The notes under the pieces were generated by a model, which did no database searches, was not told where the DNA came from, and worked only from the letters and a program-made list of their open reading frames with translations. This document shows positions 1 to 8,317 of a stretch of DNA of 48,676 bases, piece after piece. A program made the position numbers and the translations under genes. Source of the stretch: a bacterium (GTDB taxonomy: Bacteria > Bacillota_I > Bacilli_A > RF39 > UBA660); assembly GCA_030525085.1 (NCBI GenBank), contig JAUNFK010000005.1, positions 1 to 48,676 on the forward strand, written 5' to 3'. Positions within the stretch are counted from its first letter, which is position 1. Each line of letters begins with the position of its first letter.

Positions 1-8
1 AAAGATAC

Positions 9-479
9 TTATTCAAGTACCTTATCTAAATATTTATCTATTATATTTCTAACATATTCAAAATCGTTATCATTTTGTATTTTTATACATTTTTCTAATA
101 ATTGACGATTTTTCTTTGAAATACTTTTAAATTTATTTTCTGCATCAATTTCTTCAATAATATTAAATGTAAACATTTTAACACCATTAAACTTAGTAAT
201 AACAAATGCTAATATGCTTTTAGTTTTATTTTTTTTATAAATTATTCTTTTTTTTATAACTCTTCTATTGATTTTTTTGCTTTTTAATAAAATAATCCTA
301 TCCAATTCTTTAAAATAATTAATATCTTTTTCTTGTTTATTTTCAAAATGCATTTCAATTGGATATAAATCTCTAATATTTGCATCTAGATCATACATTT
401 TATTTTTTTCTTTATTTAATTCTATTTCAACAAATTTTTTAAATTTTTCAGTGTGTATTATAGAATTTTTTCCAGTCAA
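9..479 (-). CDS. Unrecognised lysine-rich protein, apparently 5'-truncated
   Basis: I do not recognise this product. It is a 156-residue, very basic, soluble-looking protein rich in Lys, Ile and Asn, with no signal peptide or membrane segment. The only usable start is a TTG at 479 with no ribosome site before it. The same frame stays open upstream as far as 584, without ATG or GTG, and ends exactly where the neighbouring spoVD-like gene breaks off. The simplest reading is that this is the 3' part of a longer gene whose 5' end was removed by the rearrangement at about 570-590. Base composition is even more AT-rich than in the neighbours. It could belong to an inserted element lying mostly to the left of the window. 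Confidence 0.4.
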   Translation of the reverse strand: MTGKNSIIHTEKFKKFVEIELNKEKNKMYDLDANIRDLYPIEMHFENKQEKDINYFKELDRIILLKSKKINRRVIKKRIIYKKNKTKSILAFVITKFNGVKMFTFNIIEEIDAENKFKSISKKNRQLLEKCIKIQNDNDFEYVRNIIDKYLDKVLE

Positions 480-565
480 ATCATTTAATGCAATAAGCTC
501 TACTTCATATTTATAAATTGTTTTGTTAAGTTTACTTACATAGGCATCTTCAAATTCAAAAGTAT

Positions 566-593
566 CTCTTGCTAAAACACAAGGTTACAAGAG
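566..593. repeat. Inverted repeat at the spoVD breakpoint
   Basis: CTCTTG (566-571) and CAAGAG (588-593) form an inverted repeat with a 16-base spacer, placed exactly where homology to SpoVD-type proteins ends. Site-specific recombinases often use short inverted arms around a crossover core, so this is a candidate attachment or crossover site. A 6-base arm is short and could be chance in AT-rich DNA. Confidence 0.25.
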
Positions 594-1630
594 TTTTCAA
601 CAACGTTCAAAAAAGTTTCAGCACCATGACCACCAGCTTTCCAACATTTAATCCTTGCATTTTCAACAGAAATACTTCCGCCATCATAATAAGTATCTGT
701 AAATAAATTAACCTTTTCTTCATTAATCGCACTTGCAAGAGTAATAATTTTAAAAGTACTACCTGGCTCATAACTCATCCATATTGGTAAATTTCTATTT
801 ATTGTTTCAATATCATAATTCTGATAATTATTTGGATCAAAAGTAGGCCTACTACTCATCCCAATAATCTCCCCAGTATTAGGATTCATTACCATAATAA
901 GTGCATTTTCCGGGTTATACTTAGTCACAACATTATCAAGTTCTCTTTCGATTGCTTCTTGAACTCTAACATCTATTGTAAGAGCAATATTATTACCACT
1001 TACTGGTTTATCATAAACTTCACTCATTTTAAGTCTTAAACCTTTACCATCAGAATAATACTTTATTCCTCCATCAGTTCCTTTTAAATATTTATCATAT
1101 AAAAGCTCTATACCACTTAATCCCTGATTATCTATACCAACATAACCAATAACATGAGAAAGCATTTCCTTATAAGGATAATACCTTTTAGATTCTTTAA
1201 GTAAATATACGCCGTCATAATTAAGCGCACTTATTTCCTCTGCAATATCATATGATAATCTTCTACCTTCCGGATGAATTCTTTCAATAGAAGTATGCTT
1301 CGTTAAATGCGAATAAATATTTAAATAATCCGTATTTAAAATTCTTGCTAAATTCTCTGCAACTTCTTCTTTATTCTTAATTTGAACTGGTACAACCACT
1401 AAACTTGTCGTAGTAATATTATCTGCAAGTACTACACCATTACGATCAGTTATTTTACCTCTATCAGCTAGTATAGGTAAATTTCTACTCCATAAACTAT
1501 TCGCTAAATTATCGAGTTTATTTTTACTGAAAACCTGAATATAAAATATTCTTATAACAATTACTAAAAAAACTAAAAAAATTAATATACCAACTATCTT
1601 AATTCTCTTTTGCACAACATAATGAAACAT
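572..1630 (-). pseudogene. spoVD: spoVD-like class B penicillin-binding protein, interrupted after the SxN motif
   Basis: Class B penicillin-binding protein, a transpeptidase for spore cortex or septal peptidoglycan. It has an N-terminal membrane anchor (about residues 13-33), a dimerisation domain with GYVG near residue 155, and the start of the transpeptidase domain with the active-site STFK (in EPGSTFK, about 290) and SCN (in VENSCN, about 345-350). The frame then reads LVF and stops at 572. The KTG motif and about half of the catalytic domain are missing; SpoVD proteins are normally about 640 residues. The last residues LVF are one base from the usual PVF, so the break is just after this point. 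AGGTGATT precedes the start, and the gene follows the spoVA terminator. It may be interrupted by an excisable element, rearranged, or decayed; as it stands it cannot make an active enzyme. Confidence 0.8.
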
Positions 1631-1658
1631 ATAATCACCTATTAATTTTATGCAAACA

Positions 1659-1686
1659 AAAACCTAAGTATCAATCCTTAGGTTTT
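1659..1686 (-). terminator. Rho-independent terminator of the sigF-spoVA operon
   Basis: Perfect 10-base stem AAAACCTAAG/CTTAGGTTTT with an 8-base loop, followed on the minus strand by TTTTTGTTTG. The spoVAE stop codon lies in the loop, so the terminator ends the spoVA transcript just before the spoVD-like gene. Confidence 0.8.
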
Positions 1687-2021
1687 AAAAATAACATTAA
1701 TATAAAGGAAAATACGACAGCAGCTACTACTCCAGTACTAACCTCACCAAGCATCCCACTAAACAAACCTATAAATCCATCTTGAACAAATCCTTTATAA
1801 GCCCCATTAGTAAGAGTGTTACCAAAAGACACAATTGGTAAGTTAGCTCCAGCGCCAACATAATCTGCAATCTTATCATAAACTCCAATTAAACTCAAGA
1901 TAGAACCAATTACAACAAATAAACTGGTAACATGTCCAAAAGTAAGCTTTGTATTTTCAAATATTATCTCACCTATCAAACATATAAGACCACAAAATAG
2001 AAATGAATAAACGAGTGTCAT
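1671..2021 (-). CDS. spoVAE: Stage V sporulation protein AE (SpoVAE/SpoVAEb)
   Basis: Small integral membrane protein of 116 residues, the usual size of the family, with about four hydrophobic segments and the conserved stretch around PIVSFGNTL. SpoVA proteins form the forespore inner-membrane channel that takes up dipicolinic acid and releases it at germination. The start ATG follows AGGTGG and overlaps the spoVAD stop as ATGA, so it is the last gene of the operon. The stop codon falls inside the terminator hairpin. Identification rests on both sequence and order behind spoVAC and spoVAD. Confidence 0.88.
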   Translation of the reverse strand: MTLVYSFLFCGLICLIGEIIFENTKLTFGHVTSLFVVIGSILSLIGVYDKIADYVGAGANLPIVSFGNTLTNGAYKGFVQDGFIGLFSGMLGEVSTGVVAAVVFSFILMLFLKPKD

Positions 2022-2965
2022 CTTTCCACCTCAATTTCTACAGCATGGGTAACCGAAGGAATACTCATCTTCTGATTCACCAATAATGGACTATGTAATG
2101 AACCAGTAGCAAGTAATAATATCTTTTTATACTTTTTATTATAGATAACATTATCAAACAAAAATAGTGGTAATGCTGCTGGCCCACTTGCTCCAGAGCA
2201 ATCAATCGTCTTATAAAAATTTTCTCCTGCATCCATATAATTTTTTAAATTATATCCTTCTTTTTCTAAAACTTTCTTAAAAATTTTACTTCCGCAAGCT
2301 CCCAAATCTCCAGTTAATATCAAATCATAATCAGTTTCACTTTTATGGCTCCTTTTTAAATGCTCTTTAAAAGTATCTACTGCACTAATTGCCATAACCC
2401 CACCCATATTAAATGCATCTTTAACAAAAGAATCTTTGACTTTGCCTAGCGTTGCACTTATAACTTTTATCTTACCTTCTTTATTTGTTACTTTTACTCC
2501 AATAGCTCCAGTAGCTGTGAATGTGCTTCTCACGGGTTTAACAGCTCCATATTCAACTGGAAATCTAAACTGTTTTTCAGCGGCTAAATTATGACTGCTA
2601 GTAATATATATTCCATTTTTAATTTCTTTAGCTTGTATCATATTAGCTATGCTTATTAATCCTGCAGCAAAACTTGCACACGCATTATAAACTCCTAAAA
2701 AAGGAATGTTCTCTTCTTCAGCCATCAAATTAGAAACTATCATTTGGTCCATCAAATCACTAGCACATATTACATCTATATCACTACTTTTTAAATGATT
2801 TAAGACAAACTTTTGCATCTTAACTTCAGCTTTCTCAAAAGTTTTCTCATTAAAATAGTAATCATTTAATCCTAAATTATATTTCTTTAAATTACCATCA
2901 CTTTTTTCTTTTGGTCCAATAATACTATACCAATCATCTATATAAACATTTTTATAATTAAACAT
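2018..2965 (-). CDS. spoVAD: Stage V sporulation protein AD (SpoVAD)
   Basis: Thiolase-fold protein of 315 residues, slightly shorter than the roughly 338 of Bacillus SpoVAD. It is the subunit that binds dipicolinic acid on the forespore membrane for SpoVA-mediated uptake. Recognisable stretches include NACASFAAGL near residue 90, FTATGAIGVK near 150, TGDLGACGSK near 220 and DCSGASG near 255. The start ATG at 2965 follows AGGTGATTATTA, and both ends overlap their neighbours by a few bases, indicating translational coupling with spoVAC and spoVAE. Expression is probably by the sigma factor encoded upstream; no separate promoter is seen. Confidence 0.92.
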   Translation of the reverse strand: MFNYKNVYIDDWYSIIGPKEKSDGNLKKYNLGLNDYYFNEKTFEKAEVKMQKFVLNHLKSSDIDVICASDLMDQMIVSNLMAEEENIPFLGVYNACASFAAGLISIANMIQAKEIKNGIYITSSHNLAAEKQFRFPVEYGAVKPVRSTFTATGAIGVKVTNKEGKIKVISATLGKVKDSFVKDAFNMGGVMAISAVDTFKEHLKRSHKSETDYDLILTGDLGACGSKIFKKVLEKEGYNLKNYMDAGENFYKTIDCSGASGPAALPLFLFDNVIYNKKYKKILLLATGSLHSPLLVNQKMSIPSVTHAVEIEVER

Positions 2966-3398
2966 TAATAATCACCTTTATAACTGCACATATAAAACCA
3001 CTAACAATACCATAAAGTAAAACACTACCGGCAAGTCTAAAAAAATTAGCTCCTACACCAGTAATTAATCCATCATTTTTATAATCTAAAGCACTACTCA
3101 TTATGGAGTGAGCAAAACCTGTTATAGGTATCACAATACCACATCTAAATTTTGAAACAATATCATCAAAAAATCCAAGTCCTGTACACAAACACGAAAT
3201 AAATATTAAGATCACAAGCACATAACTTATAGCTTCACTAACTGGTAAATGATAATAATTTGTACATATCATTTTAATGCCCTCACCAAGAAAACCAATT
3301 AATCCACCAACAGTAAAGGAATTGACATAATTAATAAGTTTCTTATCTTTGGCCGTACACTCTTCTACCACTTTTAAATATTCTTGCTTTTTCATCAT
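2958..3398 (-). CDS. spoVAC: Stage V sporulation protein AC (SpoVAC)
   Basis: Membrane protein of about 146 residues with the family signature FTVGGLIGFLGEG near the start and four hydrophobic segments, including PITGFAHSIMSSALD. SpoVAC is a membrane subunit of the dipicolinate channel and acts with SpoVAD and SpoVAE. A GTG six bases upstream could also be read as a start but looks like part of the GTGATT ribosome site, so I prefer the ATG at 3398. It lies 29-35 bases after sigF. Only C, D and E are present, the minimal spoVA set seen in many Clostridia, without A, B, Ea or F. Confidence 0.88.
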   Translation of the reverse strand: MMKKQEYLKVVEECTAKDKKLINYVNSFTVGGLIGFLGEGIKMICTNYYHLPVSEAISYVLVILIFISCLCTGLGFFDDIVSKFRCGIVIPITGFAHSIMSSALDYKNDGLITGVGANFFRLAGSVLLYGIVSGFICAVIKVIINV

Positions 3399-3433
3399 AA
3401 TCACATTTCTATTATGAGAAAGAAATTTAAAAA

Positions 3434-4087
3434 TTATGCAGCTATAAATTCTTTTATCTTCTGTTTTCCCTTATTTTCTATTCTTGAAACCTTAACCTGA
3501 CTGATTCCAAGAGCTTTTGCTGTTTCCATCTGTGTTAAATCCTCAAAATATCTTATTTTGATAACTTTCTGTTCCATATCATCTAGACTATCTATACCAT
3601 CTTCTATCATCATATTAGTAATGTAATCAGTACTTTCACCAATACACTCTTTTATAGGTAAATAATCACCATTTAAAGTCTGATATTCATCATCTAAACT
3701 CATCATTTTACTTGTTAAAGTGACAACCTCTAAGTAAAGACTAGAATCTATTTCAAGGTATGAACATATTTCATCACTGCTTGGCATCCTTCCAATACGA
3801 TGTGCAAGAGCCATCCTAGCTTCTTCTATCTTTTTATAAAGTTTTAAATAAGCCTTATTAAGCTTAATATCTCTACTTTTATTAGCTAAATCATACATCT
3901 CCCCAAATATATACTTATAAGCATAATTTATAAAGGAAGCTGAAGATGCCTCATCATAATTTCGGTAAGCCTTTATTAAACCAATACACCCAGCCTGATA
4001 TAAATCATCAAGTTCTACATTATAGAACTTTTTAGCTATCTTATATATTAGCTTCTCATACTTTAATGTGAGGCTATATTCATCCAT
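3434..4087 (-). CDS. sigF: Forespore-type RNA polymerase sigma factor (SigF family)
   Basis: Sigma-70 family protein of 217 residues of the SigF/SigG/SigB group. Region 2 is at about residues 10-70 (DDLYQAGCIGLIKAYRNYD, then FINYAYKYIFGEM), region 3 follows with MPSSDEICSYLEI, and region 4.2 at the end is a helix-turn-helix (LTQMETAKALGISQVKVSRI). Its position directly before spoVAC, spoVAD and spoVAE and after a SpoIIAA-like gene matches the spoIIA-spoVA order. The start follows AGGTGATTAA. Unusually, there is no gene for the anti-sigma kinase SpoIIAB between it and the SpoIIAA-like gene. SigG cannot be excluded from sequence alone. Confidence 0.85.
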   Translation of the reverse strand: MDEYSLTLKYEKLIYKIAKKFYNVELDDLYQAGCIGLIKAYRNYDEASSASFINYAYKYIFGEMYDLANKSRDIKLNKAYLKLYKKIEEARMALAHRIGRMPSSDEICSYLEIDSSLYLEVVTLTSKMMSLDDEYQTLNGDYLPIKECIGESTDYITNMMIEDGIDSLDDMEQKVIKIRYFEDLTQMETAKALGISQVKVSRIENKGKQKIKEFIAA

Positions 4088-4095
4088 TTAATCAC

Positions 4096-4410
4096 CTATA
4101 TTTTTATTAATTTTATTGCACTAAGTTCATCTTCAGTTACATGAACATTCTCAAATCTAATACAAGTATTACAAATTATACCTTCTCCTAGATTCTTTCT
4201 AACAGCGCAAATTCCCTCTAAAAGTGATTCTTTACCTTTATCATCTATAACGTTAACGTTCTCTAGATTATAGACAATATACTTAATGCCTTGGTTTCCT
4301 ATAACAGGTATCAAATAATCATTCAAACACTTGTAAGTAACTTTAGTTAAATTACCACAAGGCCTAACAAATAGTATACCTTTTCGGTATTCCATATTTA
4401 TCTTTAACAT
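4096..4410 (-). CDS. SpoIIAA-like STAS-domain protein lacking the phosphorylated serine
   Basis: STAS-domain protein of about 104 residues. In Bacillus, SpoIIAA frees SigF by binding SpoIIAB and is inactivated by phosphorylation of Ser58 in the sequence DSSG. Here the aligned positions read DDKG (in NVIDDKGKES, around residue 55), so there is no serine to phosphorylate. The C-terminal half is also unusual, with two cysteines (CNTC). The ATG at 4416 sits directly on AGGAG, so the ATG at 4410 with a 6-base spacing is more likely. It lies 8 bases before sigF, consistent with co-transcription. It may be a degenerate or rewired regulator of SigF. Confidence 0.65.
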   Translation of the reverse strand: MLKINMEYRKGILFVRPCGNLTKVTYKCLNDYLIPVIGNQGIKYIVYNLENVNVIDDKGKESLLEGICAVRKNLGEGIICNTCIRFENVHVTEDELSAIKLIKI

Positions 4411-4443
4411 ACTCATCTCCTATTCTAATATAAATATTATTTA

Positions 4444-5664
4444 TTATAATTTATACCCTTTCGTCAAAATATACCTATTTTTCCCTATTAAATAAATAAC
4501 TAAAATGCATAATATAATTATTACTCGTTTACACTTTTTATGTTCACAGAAAGTTGTACATTTCTTCTCCTCTAAGATAGTGCAGTTATCTAAATACTTA
4601 TAAACTACCTTTTCTTTAAAACTAGGCATCCTATTTATTTTAATTTCTTTATTATTATCTGGAATATCAACAGTAACATTAAATAAATGATTATTAACCC
4701 ATAAATCATAATCGCCATTTTTATTTAAATCAATATTGCTTTTAATACTACTAACATTACCCTTAACTAATGTAAAAACATCATCCACACTATTAATTAC
4801 ATCTGATACTTCTATCCTATTTCTTTCATAATAATCATAAACTATAATATAATCACTATAATCAAGTTCATAATCGTCATAACTTTCTTCTTTATAATCT
4901 CCTTTTATTACATTTTCTTTAAAACATCCATAATACTTCTCTTCTTTATAAAAATAATTAATCACGTCACTGTAAGGTGTTTTAAATCCTAAAGAATTAA
5001 ATATCTCATCATACTCTTTATCATCAATAACATTCACATATTGCTCACTTACCCAGCGATTAACATAAATATTTGCAATGTATTTATTTAAAAGCGGTGG
5101 AACATAACTGTCATAACTAAAAAATAAAGTATAATTTGCTGAATCAACCTCAAACTCTCCATCATAATAAATAATAAAAGATAAATCTTTAAAATCATAC
5201 GCTTTATTTAAATCTATAATTAAATAAGGATTACTATCAAGATACGGACTTTCCACGTCAAATAATTCATCATATGAAAGAAGTTCATTTTTATAAAAAA
5301 CATCTATATGCTTTATTGGTGGAACAATATCATAATCAAATATCATCAGGTATCGCACTTTTTCAATATAACTACTTCTTAAATTTATCACTGCATTATA
5401 ACCGGCCAAATAATCTTTTTTATAATCCTTTACCGCCTTATAATCATCTAATACAGCTTTTCCATCGCACTCATCAATAAGAGTATACTTATAATCCTTA
5501 TTAACTTTTATATTTCTATAAAGCTTTACTTCCTCTCTTTTAAGTAACTCATTTTCCTCATAAAACTTATCAGTTCTTTCCTTAAACGAATAATCTGTAT
5601 AATATACACTTCCCATAACATTTACGGGAATAAAAACAAATAATAGTAATAAAATCTTAACCAT
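4444..5664 (-). CDS. Secreted or membrane-anchored Asp/Tyr-rich protein of unknown function
   Basis: Not recognised. A 406-residue protein with an N-terminal signal peptide (hydrophobic residues 2-18), a long acidic extracytoplasmic part very rich in Asp and Tyr (for example ESYDDYELDYSDYI near residue 265), several cysteines near the end (NCTILEEKKCTTFCEHKKC), and a C-terminal membrane helix (about residues 383-397) with a short basic tail. The GTG six bases upstream is part of the ribosome site; GGAGGGTGAAT places the start at ATG 5664. It precedes the SpoIIAA-like and sigF genes by 33 bases, the position taken by dacF in Bacillus, so a sporulation or envelope role is possible but unproven. 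Confidence 0.6.
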   Translation of the reverse strand: MVKILLLLFVFIPVNVMGSVYYTDYSFKERTDKFYEENELLKREEVKLYRNIKVNKDYKYTLIDECDGKAVLDDYKAVKDYKKDYLAGYNAVINLRSSYIEKVRYLMIFDYDIVPPIKHIDVFYKNELLSYDELFDVESPYLDSNPYLIIDLNKAYDFKDLSFIIYYDGEFEVDSANYTLFFSYDSYVPPLLNKYIANIYVNRWVSEQYVNVIDDKEYDEIFNSLGFKTPYSDVINYFYKEEKYYGCFKENVIKGDYKEESYDDYELDYSDYIIVYDYYERNRIEVSDVINSVDDVFTLVKGNVSSIKSNIDLNKNGDYDLWVNNHLFNVTVDIPDNNKEIKINRMPSFKEKVVYKYLDNCTILEEKKCTTFCEHKKCKRVIIILCILVIYLIGKNRYILTKGYKL

Positions 5665-5738
5665 ATTCACCCTCCTATTACTTATTGTTGTAAACAGTTC
5701 ACTAATTTCCTTTAATTTTTTTAAAAATTTTAGAGTAC

Positions 5739-5767
5739 TAGACTTTTTATCATATTTGTTATATAAT
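5739..5767 (+). promoter_or_regulatory. Probable sigma-A promoter of the RNase J gene
   Basis: TAGACT (5739-5744), a 17-base spacer and a perfect TATAAT (5762-5767) lie about 50 bases before the ATG, in the divergent gap to the minus-strand gene ending at 5664. A strong AAGGAGG precedes the start codon. Confidence 0.6.
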
Positions 5768-5818
5768 TATTGACAGGAAAAAAGCTTTTCTTTTTATTTT
5801 TTTACAAGGAGGAATTAT

Positions 5819-7489
5819 ATGAATAATAACGAGAAAGTTACGACTATTTTTGCCTTGGGTGGCCTTGGCGAAGTCGGAAAAAATATGTATGTCGTACAAC
5901 ACGACGATGAAATAATAATAATTGATGCTGGAGTTATGTTTCCAGAAAGTGAATTACTTGGAATAGACTATGTAATCCAAGATGTTACTTACTTAAAACA
6001 AAATGAAGACAAAATTAAAGCCTTATTTATTACTCACGGACATGAAGATCATATAGGTGGTATTACATTCTTACTTCAAAATATTAATATACCAGTTATA
6101 TATGCTCCAAGAATTGCTTGTGATCTTATTAAAAACAAATTCTATGATCGAAACATTGGTTACCAAAATCTTGAAGTTTATGATAAAGACAGTGTATTTA
6201 AATATAAATATTTTGAAATATCTTTCGTAACAACAACTCACTCTATCCCAGACAGCTTTGCAATAGTAATTAGAACACCCAACGGAATAATTTTTGAAAC
6301 CGGTGACTTTAAATTTGATTTAACACCAATTGGCCCTATGGCTGATATTCATAAAATGGCTGCCCTAGGTAGTGAAGGAGTTAAACTTCTATTAAGTGAT
6401 AGTACAAACGCATTAAGTCCAGGATTTTCAGCAAGTGAATCTTGTGTAGATGAAGCTTTAAGTGATGTGTTTGCTCGTCATAACTCAAGAATTATCCTAG
6501 CAACATTTGCATCTAACATCTACCGTATTAAACATATTGTTGAAACATGTCGTAAAAATAACCGTAAAATTGTTACATTCGGTCGTTCTATGGAAACTGC
6601 AAAAGAAATTGCTCTAAAAAATAATCTTATAACTGATAAAACAATTTTCATTGAAGCAAATGAAGCTAAAAATTTAAAAAAACATGAAATATGCATTTTA
6701 TGTACTGGTTCTCAAGGTGAACCTCTAGCTGCTCTATCAAGAATAGCTAATGGAACTCATAAACAAATCGAACTTATGCCAGATGACATTGTTGTCTTCT
6801 CATCATCACCTATTCCAGGAAATCGTGCATCTATTAACCGCATAATTAACAAACTATATCTAAAAGGTGTAAAAGTATATACAAACACTGAATTATCCGA
6901 CATCCATACATCCGGTCACGCAAAACAAGAAGAGCAAAAATGGATGCTTAGAATTATCAAACCAGAATACTTTATGCCAATGCATGGTGAATACCGTATG
7001 CTTAAAACTCATGGAGACTTAGCTATCGACTGTGGCATTCCCAAAGAAAATATCTTTATCTGTAAAAATGGTGATTCTGTCGAACTTACAAAAGATGGCG
7101 CTAGACTCGGAAAGAAATACCAAGCTGGCGACGTATACGTAGATGGTTCTCGTATCGGTGACATTGGTTCAGTCGTAATTAAAGACCGTAAACTCATGAG
7201 TCAAGACGGCATCTTAGTAACAATTTTAAATATTAACCCTACAACTAGAGAACTACTAATTAAACCAAACATTACAACAAGAGGTTTCGTATTAGTAAAC
7301 GAAAATGCTGGATTAATAAATAAAATCGAAAACAAAGTTACTGAAATTGTAACCCGTACAATAAAAAATTCATACAACTATGTTGATCTTAAAAATCAAA
7401 TCATCTTAGAATTAAACCCATTTATAAATGAACTAACTGGACGTAGACCAATCATCTTACCAGTAATTATGGAAGTAAAAGACAATTAA
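5819..7489 (+). CDS. rnj: Ribonuclease J
   Basis: Metallo-beta-lactamase/beta-CASP ribonuclease of 556 residues, the usual RNase J length, a major 5'-3' exonuclease and endonuclease for mRNA decay and rRNA maturation in Firmicutes. The catalytic zinc motif is THGHEDHIGG (about residues 71-80). Further metal ligands are the His in TTHSIPDSF and the Asp in TGDF. The beta-CASP domain follows with TFASNIYRI and CTGSQGEP, then HTSGHA and MHGEYR, and a C-terminal domain of about 100 residues. AAGGAGG six bases before the ATG is one of the strongest ribosome sites in the window. J1 and J2 cannot be distinguished here. Confidence 0.93.
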   Translation: MNNNEKVTTIFALGGLGEVGKNMYVVQHDDEIIIIDAGVMFPESELLGIDYVIQDVTYLKQNEDKIKALFITHGHEDHIGGITFLLQNINIPVIYAPRIACDLIKNKFYDRNIGYQNLEVYDKDSVFKYKYFEISFVTTTHSIPDSFAIVIRTPNGIIFETGDFKFDLTPIGPMADIHKMAALGSEGVKLLLSDSTNALSPGFSASESCVDEALSDVFARHNSRIILATFASNIYRIKHIVETCRKNNRKIVTFGRSMETAKEIALKNNLITDKTIFIEANEAKNLKKHEICILCTGSQGEPLAALSRIANGTHKQIELMPDDIVVFSSSPIPGNRASINRIINKLYLKGVKVYTNTELSDIHTSGHAKQEEQKWMLRIIKPEYFMPMHGEYRMLKTHGDLAIDCGIPKENIFICKNGDSVELTKDGARLGKKYQAGDVYVDGSRIGDIGSVVIKDRKLMSQDGILVTILNINPTTRELLIKPNITTRGFVLVNENAGLINKIENKVTEIVTRTIKNSYNYVDLKNQIILELNPFINELTGRRPIILPVIMEVKDN

Positions 7490-7499
7490 GTCTTTTTTT
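7477..7499 (+). terminator. Terminator of the RNase J gene
   Basis: AAAAGAC/GTCTTTT stem with a 6-base loop that contains the stop codon, followed by a run of T. Confidence 0.7.
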
Positions 7500-7536
7500 C
7501 TTTAACCAAAAAGGCATGCTTAGAATACAATAAAGT

Positions 7537-8307
7537 ATGATAAAGTTTTTTAGTGAAATAAATCCAATTATTGCTGCCTTTATCATGGGGCTAGTAACAT
7601 TTGCTATTACATCACTTGGTGCTGCAACAATTTTTCTATTTAAAAAAATAAACCAAAATATAATGGATAAACTCCTAAGCTTATCAGCTGGTATCATGTT
7701 ATCTTCATCAGTATTTTCCTTAATAGTTCCAGCAATCGACCACTCAAAATTGCTTAATTTAACACCATGGATAGTCTGCTCTATTGGTATCCTGTTAGGT
7801 GCTCTCCTTTTATATGGAACAGATAAAATAGAAGAAAAACAAAAAAGTAAAAAAATAGATAAACTATTACTATCCATTACAATACATAACATACCAGAAG
7901 GAGCTGCTATAGGAGTTGCTTTTGGAGCTCTAGCATTAAACAACAGTCCAGAATCCGTAATGAAAGCTCTAACTCTAGCAATCGGGATTGGTATTCAAAA
8001 CTTTCCAGAAGGTCTTGCCATATCATTTCCAATGCTAAAAAAAGGTAACACTAAATTTAAGTCATTTTTAATTGGTAGTTTAAGTGCAATTGTTGAGCCA
8101 ATATCTGCCATGCTAGGTGCCCTTCTCGTAATTAAGATGCAGTTTATCTTACCATTACTTTTATCAGTAGCAGGTGGAGCAATGCTATATGTAATAATTG
8201 TTGAGCTTATCCCTGAAAGCATGGCAAACAAGAAAAAAGAGCTCATGGCTCTTTACACAATAGTTGGTTTTATAATAATGATGATATTAGATATTTCCCT
8301 AGGGTAA
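7537..8307 (+). CDS. ZIP family divalent metal transporter
   Basis: Integral membrane protein of 256 residues with about eight predicted membrane segments. The two metal-binding helices of the ZIP (ZupT-like) family are clear: HNIPEGAAIGVAFG (about residues 112-125) and NFPEGLAISFP (about 155-165). Such proteins import zinc or related divalent cations; which metal cannot be told from sequence. A recognisable ribosome site is missing. A TACAAT six bases before the ATG could be a -10 giving an almost leaderless message, but no good -35 is present, so the start and promoter remain uncertain. The gene follows the RNase J terminator and ends in its own terminator. Confidence 0.88.
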   Translation: MIKFFSEINPIIAAFIMGLVTFAITSLGAATIFLFKKINQNIMDKLLSLSAGIMLSSSVFSLIVPAIDHSKLLNLTPWIVCSIGILLGALLLYGTDKIEEKQKSKKIDKLLLSITIHNIPEGAAIGVAFGALALNNSPESVMKALTLAIGIGIQNFPEGLAISFPMLKKGNTKFKSFLIGSLSAIVEPISAMLGALLVIKMQFILPLLLSVAGGAMLYVIIVELIPESMANKKKELMALYTIVGFIIMMILDISLG

Positions 8308-8317
8308 TATCTTTTTT
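8289..8317 (+). terminator. Terminator of the ZIP transporter gene
   Basis: AGATATT (8289-8295) pairs with AATATCT (8306-8312), followed by six T. The stop codon is in the loop. The convergent minus-strand gene ends at the same place. Confidence 0.75.

Noticed and set aside
3-567. AGATACTT (3-10) and AAGTATCT (560-567) as the ends of an invertible segment
   Set aside because: An 8-base match in AT-rich DNA over about 560 bases is not unlikely by chance, and the left flank is outside the window.
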